Origin: Lepidostoma basale
Taxonomy: Eukaryota; Arthropoda; Insecta; Trichoptera; Lepidostomatidae
Assembly (NCBI GenBank): GCA_022606425.2
Contig: JAHDVF020001322.1
Span: forward strand, 62,001-126,000
Reading direction: 5' to 3'
Length of the DNA stretch: 64,000 bases
Shown: positions 52,140-62,364 of the stretch, piece by piece
Position numbering within the stretch: the stretch's first letter is position 1
How the letters are laid out: each line of letters opens with the position of its first letter
Position numbers and translations under genes: made by a program
Notes under the pieces: generated by a model
Told to the model about the DNA's origin: nothing
What the model saw: the letters and a program-made list of their open reading frames with translations, nothing else
Databases searched by the model: none

Positions 52140-52570
52140 TTAATCTTCAATTGATGCTTCTTACTAGTCATTACTTATGGAGCCGAAACGTGGACAAAGG
52201 GTCTAGTGTACAAGTTCCGAGTCGCCCAGCGCACCATAGAAAGTCATACTTGGAATAACCTTAAGGGACAGAATAAGAAATTAATCCATCCGACGAGGTG
52301 ACGTGACTAAGGTGGTTCTGAAGATAGGCGGGCTGAAGCGGCGGTGAGCTGGCTATATTTGTTGAAGAACCGACAGCTGATGGGGAAGACGAGCTCTGGA
52401 GTGGAGACCGCGTACAGGATTCCGTAGAATTGGACGTCCTCCTGCACGCTGGACAAACTCTATTGTAAGGATTGTTGGACCTGGATGAATAAGAATGATA
52501 ATATATAGGGATAGTGGCGTGCTTTGGGAGAGGCAGCGTTCAACAGTGGACGACAAACAGCTTATAATAA
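52140..52570 (+). pseudogene. LINE RT C-terminal fragment
   Basis: Plus: TYGAETWTKGLVYKFRVAQR, TIESHTWN, then RRADVTKVVLKIGGLKRR-like, GRPRTRWTNSIVRIVGP-like and VLWERQRSTVDDKQL-like codons in shifting frames. Resembles LINE-B but with a different end. Confidence 0.65.
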
Positions 52571-52589
52571 TAGTATGTGGTTACCACTG

Positions 52590-53040
52590 GTTGTAACTAC
52601 ATATTAATAATAATATGTAGTTACTTAATAATATGTAGTTACCTACCAGTGGTTGAAAATACTGAAAAAAAATTTTGGATCCACGCTGGAGGATGGGACT
52701 TACAGAATTAAAAGAAACCTTGAACATGAAGAACTGATTAACCAAGAAACAGTAGTGAGATTCTGTAAGTCTCAACGCTTACGATGGGCTGGCCATGTGA
52801 AAAGAATGCCAGATGGTAGAATATCATAAATTATATCCAGATGGGTGCCCCGCGAAAAGAGACCAAGAGGCAGACCGAGGAAAAGATGGGCGGATTGCGT
52901 GGAAGAAGATTGGGAGAAAATGGAAGGAGCTGGGAATGGAGAGAGATGGCCAGAGACAGAAGTCGGTGGAGGACCGTTGTGGAGGAGGCCAAGTCCCACA
53001 CCGGGATGTAGCGCCGAGAAATGATGAATGAATGAGTTAC
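52590..53040 (+). pseudogene. LINE-H 3' end
   Basis: Plus: DGTYRIKRNLEHEELINQET, then VVRFCKSQRLRWAGHVKRMP, then GRIS, a stop, SRWVPREKRPRGRPRKRWAD, CVEEDWEKMEGAGNGERWPE and VEEAKSHTGM-like codons ending in RR. The RLRWAGHV.RM..GR..GRP..RW..CVE pattern is a clear LINE ORF2 C-terminus. Confidence 0.82.
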
Positions 53041-53560
53041 CAGAGGTTGAATCAAAATGAGCGCCTGAAAATTGGTTATTTTATTTTACACCGTTTTTCA
53101 CATGCAATATTCAGTCTGCTGTTGAATTTAAGAGTACGATCCATAGTATTATAATATTAATCTCTTCGTGCGTATAGTCCCATGCTTAGGGCGCAATGAT
53201 TATTTCTAGATTACGCCACTTTTTTATTATTTTAGACTACCAACGACATTAATTGATTAGACCACACAATAACATAATTAATATGATAGTTACATGTTTT
53301 AATATTTTGACGTTAAAACATAAAAGTTTTTTTCGTTTGTATAAAGAATTTTGAAAGTGTGAAAATAATTTTTTCATTTGTTTCCAATGACAATTTGAAT
53401 AATTTCTTCAATACATATTTTTTTTAATTCTTGCTGGTGTTGGATTGTTTTAAGTGCCTAATTACAGTTAATTAACAAAAACAGTGTATACGTGGAATAA
53501 TAATTAAATAAACACAAAAGTCCGGATCGTCCAGCCGACAACATGTGCACCATTTAAAAC
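53041..53560. other. No recognised feature
   Basis: Nothing supported. Confidence 0.4.
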
Positions 53561-53865
53561 CTAGGTTCTCAAAGTGGGCGATAACGCCCCCTCGTGAGCG
53601 TTTGAGACTTTCAGAGGGCAGTAGAAGACCCAGAAAAAAAAGAGAGCGTGGGCAGATAAAAAAATATACTCTGAAAATACAAAAAAAAACACGCTAATCA
53701 CGTAGGTACTAATAAAGCAAATTAAACTTAAATATTGGTTTATTTTGTTATTGTATGTATTGTAATCATTTTTCCATATTTCGAATAACTTTTATGGGAG
53801 GAGGGCGTTGAACGTTTATTTTTCTTGTAAAGGGGGCGGTGGCTGAGAAAAGATTGGGAACCTAT
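53561..53865. mobile_element. hAT-like MITE with TAGGTTCYCAA ends
   Basis: Left CTAGGTTCTCAAAGTGGG and right (reversed) CATAGGTTCCCAATCTTTTC, each followed by G/C-rich ACGCCCCC or CCGCCCCC. No exact 8-bp duplication seen. No ORF. Confidence 0.68.
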
Positions 53866-53959
53866 GATCCAAAATAACATTGAGTGTTAAATTATTTTTA
53901 TTTTACGTCATTGTATTTCATACAATTTGTTTTAGATTTATTTTGTGAATGTTGGACGA

Positions 53960-54135
53960 TCAAAGTATGCGCGGGAGAAGCCTATTGGTGGCGACGAGGT
54001 TCGCAACCCATTACACCGCGTCTCCCACGGGGGCGAAAAGAGAAGGATGGAATGTCTCATCGGTTAAAGTGTGGCAGTCCATTCTTTATGCCTATCGTTT
54101 CGGGGATATGGCGCGATGGTTAGTTAGTTAGTTTT
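53960..54135 (+). pseudogene. LINE-A-like 3' end with alternative upstream part
   Basis: GGGGGCGAAAAGAGAAGGAT, then TGTGGCAGTCCATTCTTTAT, CGATGGTTAGTTAG. The GCGAAAAGAGAAGGATGGA block also precedes the tail at 61200, so this may be a subfamily or a tail shared with another element. Confidence 0.65.
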
Positions 54136-54599
54136 ACGTATTTTATAACAAACGATATTCCAAAATGTCACTAAGATCTTACTACTCAAGAGGTTGATCT
54201 ATGGAACTTTAGACAAATTGGTGACGTCACATAATTACGTGGATTCGAATCGCAAAAGAAAGTATCGTTTAGTTGGTGAGACATAAAGAAATTGAGTCCC
54301 CTTGATGTATAGCTGACCGGCTGCGATGCAAGTTCTTTGGAACCGGTTAGTGGTTGGCTCTCGGTCTTGGCTGCGAAGGTTACATAACGAACGTGTACGG
54401 GTGCATACATACATACATACATACTGGAGAAGGAACCGTAAATCCAATATACAGAACAAGAAACTCTGCAAGAGTCGAGGAGTGATTCTGAGATTCGAAT
54501 TGCATTGCGTTGGCTAGGAATATATAAGGATTATGAACACATGCCGTACCGTGCTTAATTCTTCCTTATCGTGTGGTCCAGGACACTGAGTATGTGTTT
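54136..54599. other. No recognised gene; (CATA)n run
   Basis: ACATACATACATACATACT at 54408-54424. Short ORFs on both strands are mirror readings without domains. Confidence 0.45.
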
Positions 54600-55420
54600 A
54601 TTTTTAAACTAATACAAGGTGGTGTGTACTATGTCTAGTCCAAGGTAATGATTTTCGTAAAAGAAGGAAATATGACAGTCTGCAACATTAGTGTAAACGG
54701 TGAAAATCTGGAACAAGTGGATGAATTTTTTTACTTAGGAAGTATGTTTACAAAGGATGGGAGAGTGGAGAAGGATATTGAAATAAGGGTTGTGGCAGGC
54801 AACAAAGTGAATGGTGTGCTTAAAGTTGTCATCGCAAAAAAACCTACCCAAAAAAGCTAAAATGGCATTGCACAATGGTGTTCTTGTGTATAGAAGCGAA
54901 GCATGGAACTGGCAAAAGAAGGATGAAAGTAGAATAAATGCAGTAGAAATGAGATCTCTAAGACGAATGTGTAGATACTCTGTGTATGATAGTGTCGAAT
55001 GAAAATATAAGAAGTAAATGCGGTGCGAATGAAAGTGTTATGAACAAAATAATGAAAGGGTCGTTAAGATGGTTTGGATACATGGAAAGAATGAGTGAAG
55101 ACAGAATGGTGAAGAAGATATATGTAAACGACGTGAACGGAGATAGAAATAGAGGAAGACCGAGGAAAACATGGCACGATAAAATCAATCAAATATTAAA
55201 TATCGGTCGGAGTCGGAGAAATCGACGTACGTGCATGACAAGATGTATGAATGTAGAGGAAACTAGAGAAGTATGTCGGAAAAGTGTGAAATTCAATTAT
55301 TTCTGTCTACCCCTTTGGAGAGAGGATGTCAGGACAAAGCAGTGTGGCGTTCCATTCTTTCTGCCTACCCCTCCGGGGAGACGGCTTGATGGTTAGTTAG
55401 TTTTAGTTAGTTAGTCAGTT
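54600..55420 (+). pseudogene. LINE-A 3' part, longest copy
   Basis: Plus: MTVCNISVNGENLEQVDEFF, YLGSMFTKDGRVEKDIEIRV, GNKVNGVLKVVIAKK, frameshift, KKAKMALHNGVLVYRSEAWN, WQKKDESRINAVEMRSLRRM, frameshift, ENIRSKCGANESVMNKIMKG, SLRWFGYMERMSEDRMVKKI, RNRGRPRKTWHDKINQILNI, RRNRRTCMTRCMNVEETREV, VWRSILSAYPSGETA-like, then GTTAGTTAG. A ~60-bp duplication near 55290-55370 repeats the Cys...FFLPTPP end. 5'-truncated within RT. Confidence 0.87.
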
Positions 55421-55760
55421 ATAAAAACCGTTTTATCGTAAATTACGGTTAAGGTTATAGAACTTCATGTTGATTTTTTATATTATAATAGCAGTATTAC
55501 AATTTCAAACATATACTAGTTGTAATTAATTGTTTGAAATTGTCAATGGTATTGTTTAAGATTTTTGGTTTATTTGTGTAGAAAGTGAGTGTTTTGTTAA
55601 AATATTTAAATATTATATTTGGTTATCATTTGATCATTTCTGATGGCTCGATCATAACATAGATATCAAGTCTAAAATTCTTTTTGCAAAAGGCATCTCG
55701 CCGCCAATTTTCGTTTGTTATCATCGACTTACGACCTACGCGAGATACGACTGTTGCTCG
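55421..55760. other. Upstream region of the Tigger-like gene
   Basis: AT-rich to 55680, then a GC-rich block (CGACTTACGACCTACGCGAG) begins. I could not find a CAGT-type pogo terminus here. Confidence 0.4.
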
Positions 55761-55907
55761 GTGGGTTGTACGCCTTCGCCGAGCGTGGCGCTAGTAGTCC
55801 ATGCGCGCTACATATTGATTACTCTGTGCACTACGGTTAGTATAAGCGGCGACTTCGTCCAGCGCGTGTTGTTTTCGTGTTGTGTCGTTTGTAATCATTT
55901 CCACAAT
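55761..55907 (+). promoter_or_regulatory. GC-rich 5' leader of the Tigger-like gene
   Basis: GCGTGGCGCTAGTAGTCC, ATGCGCGCTACATA, GCGGCGACTTCGTCCAGCGC and TTGTGTCGTTTG lie just before the chosen ATG. CpG-rich composition contrasts with the window and looks like a promoter/5' UTR or a transposon subterminal region. The frame is open to 55761, so a 49-residue extension is possible, but it has no transposase homology. Confidence 0.4.
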
Positions 55908-57542
55908 ATGTCGAAAAGACAATTATCAATTCCTCAATCAGCCAAGAAGCAAAGAAAGGCTATTGATTTAAACGTAAAAATGATGGTAATTGAACAGTAC
56001 GAAGGAGGAAAAAAAGTGTGTGCAATTGCGCGTGATTTTAAGTTATCGCATTCTACCGTGTCGACGATTCTGAAGGACAAAGACAAGATCCGTGAAGCTC
56101 TGCTTGGTTCTGCACCTATGCACTCGACAATTATAACCAAGAAAAGAAGTGGTCCCATTCACAGAATGGAGGAAACGTTGCACATTTGGATGGTAGATCA
56201 AATTAAAAAGTGCACACCGTTGTCCTTTATTACTGTGCAGGCAAAGGCTAAAAGTTTGTTTGAGTCATTGAAGGAGCGTGCCGGAGACAACTATAGCCAA
56301 GATTTTTTAGCTAGCAATGGCTGGTTCAAGAGATTTAAGAAAAGATTCCAGTTTGATAATGTCCAAGTGACTGGAGAAGCAACGAATGCAGACGATGAAG
56401 CAGATCATAGGTTCATTGAAAATCTTAATGAAATAATAACCGATGGAGAATATCTACCGGAGCAAATTTTTAATGTGGATGAAACGGAATTATATTGGAA
56501 ACAAATGCCATCGCGCACATACATCAACGAAAGAGCCAAAATCATGCCTGGATTACAAAAATTCAACGATAAGCTGACTCTACTGCTTGGCGGAAATACC
56601 GCAGGTTTCAAACTCAAGCCTTTAGTAATTTATCAATCAGAAAATTCGCAAACATCCGAATCTCTTAATAACCAAACACTGCCTATCTACTTTCGTCACA
56701 ATCGAAAAGCATGGATGACGAAAGCCACATTTGAAGACTGGTTCATGAATTGTTTCATTCCCCAAGTCCAAGAATATTGTGTGGAGAGTAACATTGATTT
56801 TAAGATTGTATTGATTTTAGATAATGCACCTGCGCATTCATCCAATTTATCTGATCTCCATTCCAACGTAAAAGTTATTTTTATGCCGCCAAACACAATT
56901 CCACTCATACAACCTATGAACCAAGGTTCAATTGCTACATGTAAGGCTAACTATCTCAAAATCACTTTAACCCAAGCCGTATCCGCTATAGATGCTGATA
57001 CAGAGCTATCGTTTGAAGGGTTTTGGGAGCAATACGATATTCTAAGGTGTTTTAAAAATATTGCTGCTGCCTGGGAGGGCGTATCAAAGGAGTGCATGAA
57101 TCGTTCCTGGAAATATTGCGTTGAGCGTTACGCAAATACTTTTGAAGAATACAACAGTGAATTTGAAGTTATTATAGAAGACATATTAAAATTGACAAAA
57201 TATTTGGCAATAGAATGTGAGGCAGAGGACATCGAGGAATTGATAGATCAAGAGTCTGGGGGTCCTCCGAATGAAGAAGTTATTGAATTGGAAGAAGAAA
57301 GAAGCGAACCAGAAATGAATCACGAAGAGGACCTAGAAAGTAATATAAAAGTTGAGGATCTACTAAAAGGTTTAAATATTTTGAATAACCTTCTTGGACA
57401 TTTTGAAGAAATCGACCCGAACATTGAACGCTTTACAAAAATTTCAAGAATGGCACACGACGTGTTTCGCCCATATCAAGAAATTTATGAGAAGAAGATG
57501 AGCCAACCAATTCAGAATGCAAAACACATTTCCACAAACTAA
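55908..57542 (+). CDS. Tigger/pogo-like transposase or domesticated CENP-B-like protein
   Basis: 544 codons without a stop. Start ATG 55908 (context CACAATATGTC) is chosen because homology begins at MSKRQLS. Domains: CENP-B N-terminal/psq-type HTH (about 11-62: RKAIDLNVKMMVIEQYEGGK, IARDFKLSHSTVSTIL), Tc5/CENP-B second HTH (about 84-150: MEETLHIWMVDQ, LASNGWFKRFKKRF), DDE_1 domain (about 185-390). Catalytic positions: D191 (IFNVDETELYW), D305 (LILDNAPAHS) and N338 (PLIQPMNQGSI) where the family normally has Asp (PMDQG). The codon is AAC at 56919-56921, one G-to-A step from GAC. The acidic C-terminal tail (436-480) is common in TIGD/JRK-type proteins. Expected to bind DNA in the nucleus. Cut-and-paste activity is doubtful with Asn at position 338. 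No terminal inverted repeats found, so either a recently mutated copy or a domesticated gene. Confidence 0.9.
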   Translation: MSKRQLSIPQSAKKQRKAIDLNVKMMVIEQYEGGKKVCAIARDFKLSHSTVSTILKDKDKIREALLGSAPMHSTIITKKRSGPIHRMEETLHIWMVDQIKKCTPLSFITVQAKAKSLFESLKERAGDNYSQDFLASNGWFKRFKKRFQFDNVQVTGEATNADDEADHRFIENLNEIITDGEYLPEQIFNVDETELYWKQMPSRTYINERAKIMPGLQKFNDKLTLLLGGNTAGFKLKPLVIYQSENSQTSESLNNQTLPIYFRHNRKAWMTKATFEDWFMNCFIPQVQEYCVESNIDFKIVLILDNAPAHSSNLSDLHSNVKVIFMPPNTIPLIQPMNQGSIATCKANYLKITLTQAVSAIDADTELSFEGFWEQYDILRCFKNIAAAWEGVSKECMNRSWKYCVERYANTFEEYNSEFEVIIEDILKLTKYLAIECEAEDIEELIDQESGGPPNEEVIELEEERSEPEMNHEEDLESNIKVEDLLKGLNILNNLLGHFEEIDPNIERFTKISRMAHDVFRPYQEIYEKKMSQPIQNAKHISTN

Positions 57543-57585
57543 AAAAAAAATACACGTGTATTTATATTATAACGTTTCATAAAAT

Positions 57586-57591
57586 AATAAA
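57586..57591 (+). promoter_or_regulatory. Poly(A) signal of the Tigger-like gene
   Basis: AATAAA 44 bases after the stop, in ATAATAAAACATTT. It is a plausible signal, but the AT-rich context makes chance occurrence possible. Confidence 0.5.
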
Positions 57592-57839
57592 ACATTTAAC
57601 CAATTTTATTGTAGTATAATTGTTACAAAATCCATAAAAAAAATTTAAATACAGCAAAAAATAAAGACACAAATATCCGGAATGTTCAAAACAAAGAAAA
57701 CCAAAGACAAATTCTAAAAAAAAAAAAAACTGAAAAATGGCAGTGACACTGGATATGATGAAAAATCATGTTCTTTTATTAACATTTGTAAGAATAGATA
57801 AAACATAAATTGCATAAGTTAAATAACGACCTGTATAGT

Positions 57840-57990
57840 ATATTTCTCATTTTCTTTTTTTGTACACTTTGTTTATACAATACTTAATTTATTATTTTTT
57901 AAATTACATAGATATGTTCCGGACAACCGATCCTTCTTCCGTGATACATATTATATAGATACATACAGATATAAAATATTATAAAATTGT
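57840..57990 (-). repeat. HHR-F repeat, copy 4
   Basis: Minus strand: CGGAAGA, A, stem GGAT/GTCC, GGAAC, AT, ATC, decayed from the CTGAAGA...GAAAC...GTC form at 60859. The tail TGTACACTTTGTTTATACAA is identical in layout to 60781. Confidence 0.6.
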
Positions 57991-58159
57991 TTACATGATC
58001 TGACAGATGTTATATGTATATCATATAGACAGATGGAATGTATTATATCTTTACCGATTGCGGTCGTATGTCGACGAATACCTGTGTTTAAATATATATT
58101 ATTTTTAACACAATTATTTTAAAAGTATGTAAACTGTATGTTTGGGATCTCCATGTTAT

Positions 58160-58265
58160 AAGTGTAATGAAAACCCGTGTCATAACTACCCTGAAGATGG
58201 AGTCTGCAATGATCTTCGAAACGTCGGTCCAGAAAGACAAGTTACACGGATTTTCCCAAGATCCC
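58160..58265 (+). repeat. HHR-G, possible hammerhead-like repeat
   Basis: ACC before CTGAAGA (58191-58197), a long imperfect stem II ending ATCTTC, GAAAC (58218-58222), then GTCGGTCC. If GTC 58223-58225 is the triplet, helix I pairs ACC/GGT but no helix III loop is left. If GTC 58227-58229 is used, helix I fails. Kept as a candidate only. Confidence 0.4.
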
Positions 58266-58369
58266 AAAAAACATATTGCTACCAACCGTGAAAATCTACG
58301 TAATTATTTGTATATTAACTAATTAAATTGGTGTTGTTTAAATATGCATGAACAATACATTACAACATT

Positions 58370-58865
58370 TTATATCAAATCAAATCAGTTTATTTCATCA
58401 ATAGACATTACAAAATTAAGGTTTAAGGCATGTATTGAAAGCAGGTAAAATAATATATTTTATATAATATAGTAGTATACTACCAGAAACGCATGAAAGA
58501 TGGTTCAACATTAGGAAAACAAGATTTGCCTTCTGAACGTACTTTCACTAAAATGAAAGACGCCTATTTCTGACGATACCGCGTTCAGAAGATTAATTGC
58601 TCTTCCCACCGGTGTCACCAGAGGCAGGTTGGTTCTGGCGGCCGGTAGGGAAAACAATCTATGCTGTTGATGTCGGAGATATCTATCGAAACATCCCCTG
58701 AATAATCTAAGAAAATGGGTTATGAGATGCCCATCCCTTCGAAGCTGCAGAGAGTTGGTCCAAAGCATTCCCAAAAGAAATGCCGTGGGATAGAGCCACG
58801 GATAGCTACCATATTCCCTCATATAGAGATACCTCAGATTTTTTTTAACCTTCTCCAACATAGCG
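58370..58865 (-). pseudogene. LINE-F 3' end (-), best copy
   Basis: Minus ORF 58511-58861 (116 aa): KNLRYLYMREYGSYPWLYPT, then AFLLGMLWTNSLQLRRDGHL, then GCFDRYLRHQQHRLFSLPAA, then RTNLPLVTPVGRAINLLNAV and SSEIGVFHFSESTF. Tail ATCAAATCAAATCAG at 58376-58388. This LINE ends in TTTGAT-type repeats instead of poly(A). Confidence 0.82.
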
Positions 58866-59254
58866 GTATTTGTAGTGTTCTAAAAAAAAAGATGAAATAA
58901 ATGCTCTGCATAGTGCAACGTGTTACCTTCCAATCGTACAGTAAATGACTCGTTTTTTCCTAATTTGATATGGCAATAAGTGCTGCAATTCATTATATTT
59001 CATATTTCACAAAATTACTCGACGTTTGTTGGGTAACATTAATATAACCTCTTTACACAACCATGTTTAGGGCCACCCACGCGTGGAATGATAACATATT
59101 CCACGTGAAATAACCCAAATTAACAATGTACACGATTCAAGGATACTAAAGAAATGTTTTAGCAACAAGGATCAATAATACTTGCATATCTTGAAATTAG
59201 CGTGTTATGCAGAATGTGTGAATAAAACTGTTAAAATTATTATACTGTAATAAT
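58866..59254. other. No recognised feature
   Basis: A weak inverted pair around 59085-59110 (GTGGAATGATAACATATTCC, then ACG) is short. Confidence 0.4.
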
Positions 59255-59650
59255 CAAATCAGTTCAAATCAAATCAGTTTATTTACTCAAAAGACATTAC
59301 AAACAGGAACATGTTTAAGGCATCTATTGAGTACAGATAAAATATTATAAAAATACAACATACTCGTAGTACCAGGAACGCATTAGAAATCTTAGGAAAA
59401 CAAAATACTTTCTAAGTCAAGAGTATTTGTCTCCTGAACGTTACTTCTACTAATACGAAAGACGTCGATCTCCGAGGAGACCGCGTTCAGCAGACTAATT
59501 GCTCTTCCCACCGGTATCACCAGAGGTTGATTGGTTCTGGCAACCGGTAGGTAAATGGCATGAGAGATGGTTCGATATTAGGAATACAAGATACTCTCCA
59601 AAGTCAAGAGTATTTGTCTTCTGAACGTACAATCGCGAATATGAAAGACG
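59255..59650 (-). pseudogene. LINE-F 3' end (-), with partial duplication
   Basis: ATCAAATCAGTT tails at 59255-59280 occur twice. Then the 3' UTR, the PVATRTNQPLV, IPVGRAISLLNAVSSEIDVF-like codons, and at 59560-59650 a second copy of the GCATGAGAGATGGTTCGA segment. Two 3' ends are joined. Confidence 0.72.
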
Positions 59651-59689
59651 AAAAATGTAAGATATAATTATGTTTTGAAACTTGAAAAT

Positions 59690-59805
59690 AAATATGTATT
59701 TAAATAACTTTTGAAAAACATTGTATTGTACACTTTTTTGTACTTTTCACAAACATATTTCGGGACACAAACTTCCCTTCTTAAGTGTTTGAATTTTTAA
59801 AGTTA
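59690..59805 (-). repeat. HHR-F repeat, copy 7
   Basis: Minus strand: CTTAAGA, A, stem GGG/CCC, GAAAT, AT, GTT, TGTG. Helix I pairs three bases (ACA/UGU). Tail AAAGTACAAAAAAGTGTAC. Confidence 0.58.
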
Positions 59806-59984
59806 AATGAAAGAGAGTTATCATTTATATACTAAATGACAGTGAAAAGTGGAGGGGGGGGGATGTAATTAAGCGCCAGGGTAAATGTTGTTTAGTTGGA
59901 ATTATTCTATAAAAAATCATTTTATTTTATAAAAAATCTGACGTATTATTTTTCTCATTACGAATAATATTAAACGTTAATAAC
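59806..59984. other. No recognised feature
   Basis: A G-run (GGAGGGGGGGGG) at 59851-59862 is notable only as a homopolymer. Confidence 0.4.
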
Positions 59985-60185
59985 ATTGAAACGAACTAAC
60001 TTACCATCATACCGTCTACCCGAAGGGGTATGCAGAAAGAAAAGACTTACACTTTTTTCTTTCCTCACATATTTTTCTTGCTTCCTCAACATTCACACAT
60101 CGTGTCGTCGATTTCTCTGACTCGTCACGTGGCCGATATTCAATATTTGATTTATTTGATCCAGCCACGTTTTCCTGTTTACGTG
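59985..60185 (-). pseudogene. LINE-A 3' end (-)
   Basis: AACTAACTTACCATCATACC tail, ACCCGAAGGGGTATGCAG, reversed MNVEEARKICEER, RDESEKSTTRC and GHVTSQRNR-like traces, ending near 60185. Confidence 0.75.
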
Positions 60186-60729
60186 TTTAATTAGTTAATA
60201 ATATTTATATATGCATATTTATTTTCAAGAGTATCAACCTATCTTCACGTTAAAAAGGAAACGCGAATTATGATAAGATAAGTATATATATCTTTCAGCC
60301 GAGATAAAATTTTACTTGAGACAATGATGAGATTATGAGGAATCGTATTTTTAATAACACTTTACACTTTGTCAGACGCCTTGGTGCCAAACATGCACAT
60401 GATTTCAAAAATTTTGGTTTTCTATACATGTAATGGAAAATAAATGTTTCCAACTTGATTACGAGTACATTTAAAATCTTTTTTTCTCAAGTATTTATAT
60501 GTCAGTCGCTGACATCGACAAACTTTTTCTTCTTGTTGAAAAGTATTTGTATGTTCTTAAATAAGCTTATTGTAATAATTCTTTCATTATAGAATTACGT
60601 GTTTCATTAGATTATTTTATTATTGTCATTTACTAATAATTTACATCAACTCTATAATTAGGTATTTATTAAGACGATAAACTTTTGTTTTATATTATTC
60701 TTTATAAACAAATAAAACTATTTTAACCT
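60186..60729. other. No recognised feature
   Basis: 60505-60530 (GTCGCTGACATCGACAAACT) weakly resembles a reversed HHR-H core. Not called. Confidence 0.4.
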
Positions 60730-61015
60730 ATTTCTTCTATATTCGCCATACTTTGTGATGCAATTGCTTTATTACTCTTTTTTTTATACACTTTGTTTAT
60801 ACAATACTTACACTAAAAAAAATTAAAATAACATAGACATATTTCGGACAACCAGTCCTTCTTCAGTGATACATATTTAAAATATCATAAATTTGTTTAC
60901 ATGATCTGAAGAAGGACTGGTTGTCCGATACATGTCTATGTAACTTTATTTTTTTTATGTAAGTGTTGTATAAACAAAGTGTATAAAAAAAGAAAAAGAA
61001 AAATATTATAACCTA
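60730..61015. repeat. HHR-F palindromic repeat, copies 5 and 6
   Basis: Minus copy: CTGAAGA (60859-60865), A, stem GGAC/GTCC with a 5-nt loop, GAAAT, AT, GTC (60835-60837). Plus copy: CTGAAGA (60905-60911), A, the same stem (60913-60916 with 60922-60925), GATAC, AT, GTC (60933-60935). Arms run outward through ATGTAAGTGTTGTATAAACA and its inverse. Helix I is weak in both, so the catalytic core is better kept than the closing helix. Confidence 0.78.
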
Positions 61016-61199
61016 GATTGAATAAAATAAAATAGAAGTTTAACATATTTTAAAACAAAAACTACGAGTGATGAATATGTATCATAGATTAAAAAAAGTG
61101 AATAAATGTTTTTAATTAATCATTTCCACATAGAAAGATTTATATGGAGTAATAATTGAATTGAAATATGTTATTAACCATTTATTATTACTATCAACA
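61016..61199. other. No recognised feature
   Basis: Nothing supported. Confidence 0.4.
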
Positions 61200-61310
61200 C
61201 GCGGGGCGAAAAGAGAAGGATGGAGTGCCGCATCAGTAAAAGTGTGACAGTCCATTCTTTCTGCCTACCCTTTCGGGGAGACGGCGTGATGAGTTAGTTA
61301 GTTAGTTATT
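61200..61310 (+). pseudogene. LINE-A-like 3' end
   Basis: GCGGGGCGAAAAGAGAAGGA, then TGTGACAGTCCATTCTTTCT, CGGGGAGACGGCGTGATGAG, TTAGTTAGTTAG. Same variant upstream block as 53960. Confidence 0.7.
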
Positions 61311-61699
61311 ACTATCAAATTTTATTCAAAATAAATTTTATAGATAACGTTTATATAAGTTATAAGTTTAACTCGAGTATGTTAACTTTATCTTATTAAC
61401 CATAGAAAATTCCATTCTCCGACAGAAAGCCAGTTCTAAACACTGTTCTAAAACCAGTGGCAGCGTATTTATTTATTTTTATGGAAAAAAGGAATTTTAG
61501 TAGCAGTGAAATGACATCTCAAGACTATTAGAGCATTTATCGTTTTCTTTATACTATCCTGACAGTCTTCTCTGAGATTCATCATTCCTCTATACTTGAC
61601 TGTGCGAAACAGTTCCTCAAATGTTTTCAGTTCTATGTACATGTATGGGGATCATGACGTCAGGTTTTAAACTTTCAACAGTAACAAATTTATATATTT
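61311..61699. other. No recognised feature
   Basis: Nothing supported. Confidence 0.4.
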
Positions 61700-61870
61700 T
61701 TATGGTAATCTAATGATTTTACTGAAATCTCTTGATGGAAGTTCATTTGAAATAATAATGAAATTAAACGATGTTTATTAATAACAATTGCGAATCCGGT
61801 CGCTATCGAAATAACATATGTGGATGTATAATAGTTATTTAAAAAAACTGCGTTTTATTTCATTACTATA
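61700..61870. repeat. HHR-H repeat, copy 4, decayed
   Basis: Family end ACTGAAATCTCTTGATGGAA and tail ACTGCGTTTTATTTCATTAC are kept. The core survives only as GAATCCGGTCGCTATCG (GAAACCGGTCGCTGTC expected). Confidence 0.6.
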
Positions 61871-61917
61871 TTTATACTTATCTGAATAAAATCAATCAGC
61901 ATGTCAGTCAGTCTTAG

Positions 61918-61980
61918 AATATTATTATTATTATTATTATTTTGTTCCATCGTTCTTTACACACTTTTCAATATAATAAA
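61918..61980 (-). mobile_element. SINE tail fragment (-)
   Basis: (ATT)n at 61921-61942, then TTTGTTCCATCGTTCTTTAC. Subfamily 1 tail only. Confidence 0.6.
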
Positions 61981-62039
61981 ATATCCATCCTATTGTCTTA
62001 AATGTTATATAAGCAAGCATACTAATTTATAATAGTAAA

Positions 62040-62205
62040 GGCGATTGTTTGGTGAGTTTTACTTGGATTTCATTTATATAAATTATATAAATTGTGACAA
62101 ATATGTTTCGCCTTGCGAGAGCATTCTCACTCATTCTGGTTTGAGAATGCCCTCGCAAGGCGAAACAAATTTGTCACAATTTATATAAATTAAATCCAAT
62201 TTAAA
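62040..62205. repeat. HHR-E palindromic repeat, copy 2
   Basis: Plus core: TTGAGAA (62141-62147), T, stem GCC/GGC, GAAAC (62162-62166), AAATTT, GTC (62173-62175), with ACAAATTTGT forming helix III. The left arm holds the inverse (TGACAAATATGTTTCGCC). The outer end GCGATTGTTTGGTGAGTTTT matches the sequence left of LINE-C at 42838. Confidence 0.75.
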
Positions 62206-62364
62206 CGATTATAAATTAATAATAGAGATTTACAAAATTAATACCTCAACCATCAATAAGCAAGCATACTTCTAGCAATGCTTATAATATTTCAAAATTT
62301 AGATTTACCTACCAATTTTGATTAATCGAACAATTTAAATAATGTCTGAAGAAAACGTGATACA

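Noticed and set aside
55400..55420. (GTTA)n as telomeric repeat
   Set aside because: Arthropod telomeres are usually TTAGG. These short GTTA runs always follow the LINE-A end, so they are its 3' tail.
55761..55907. N-terminal extension of the Tigger-like ORF
   Set aside because: The frame is open, but the 49 residues show no transposase similarity and lie in a GC-rich leader. ATG 55908 fits the start of the conserved HTH region better.
59085..59110. Short inverted repeat as MITE or terminator
   Set aside because: About 10 bp with a tiny loop, with no partner ends or recurrence in the window.
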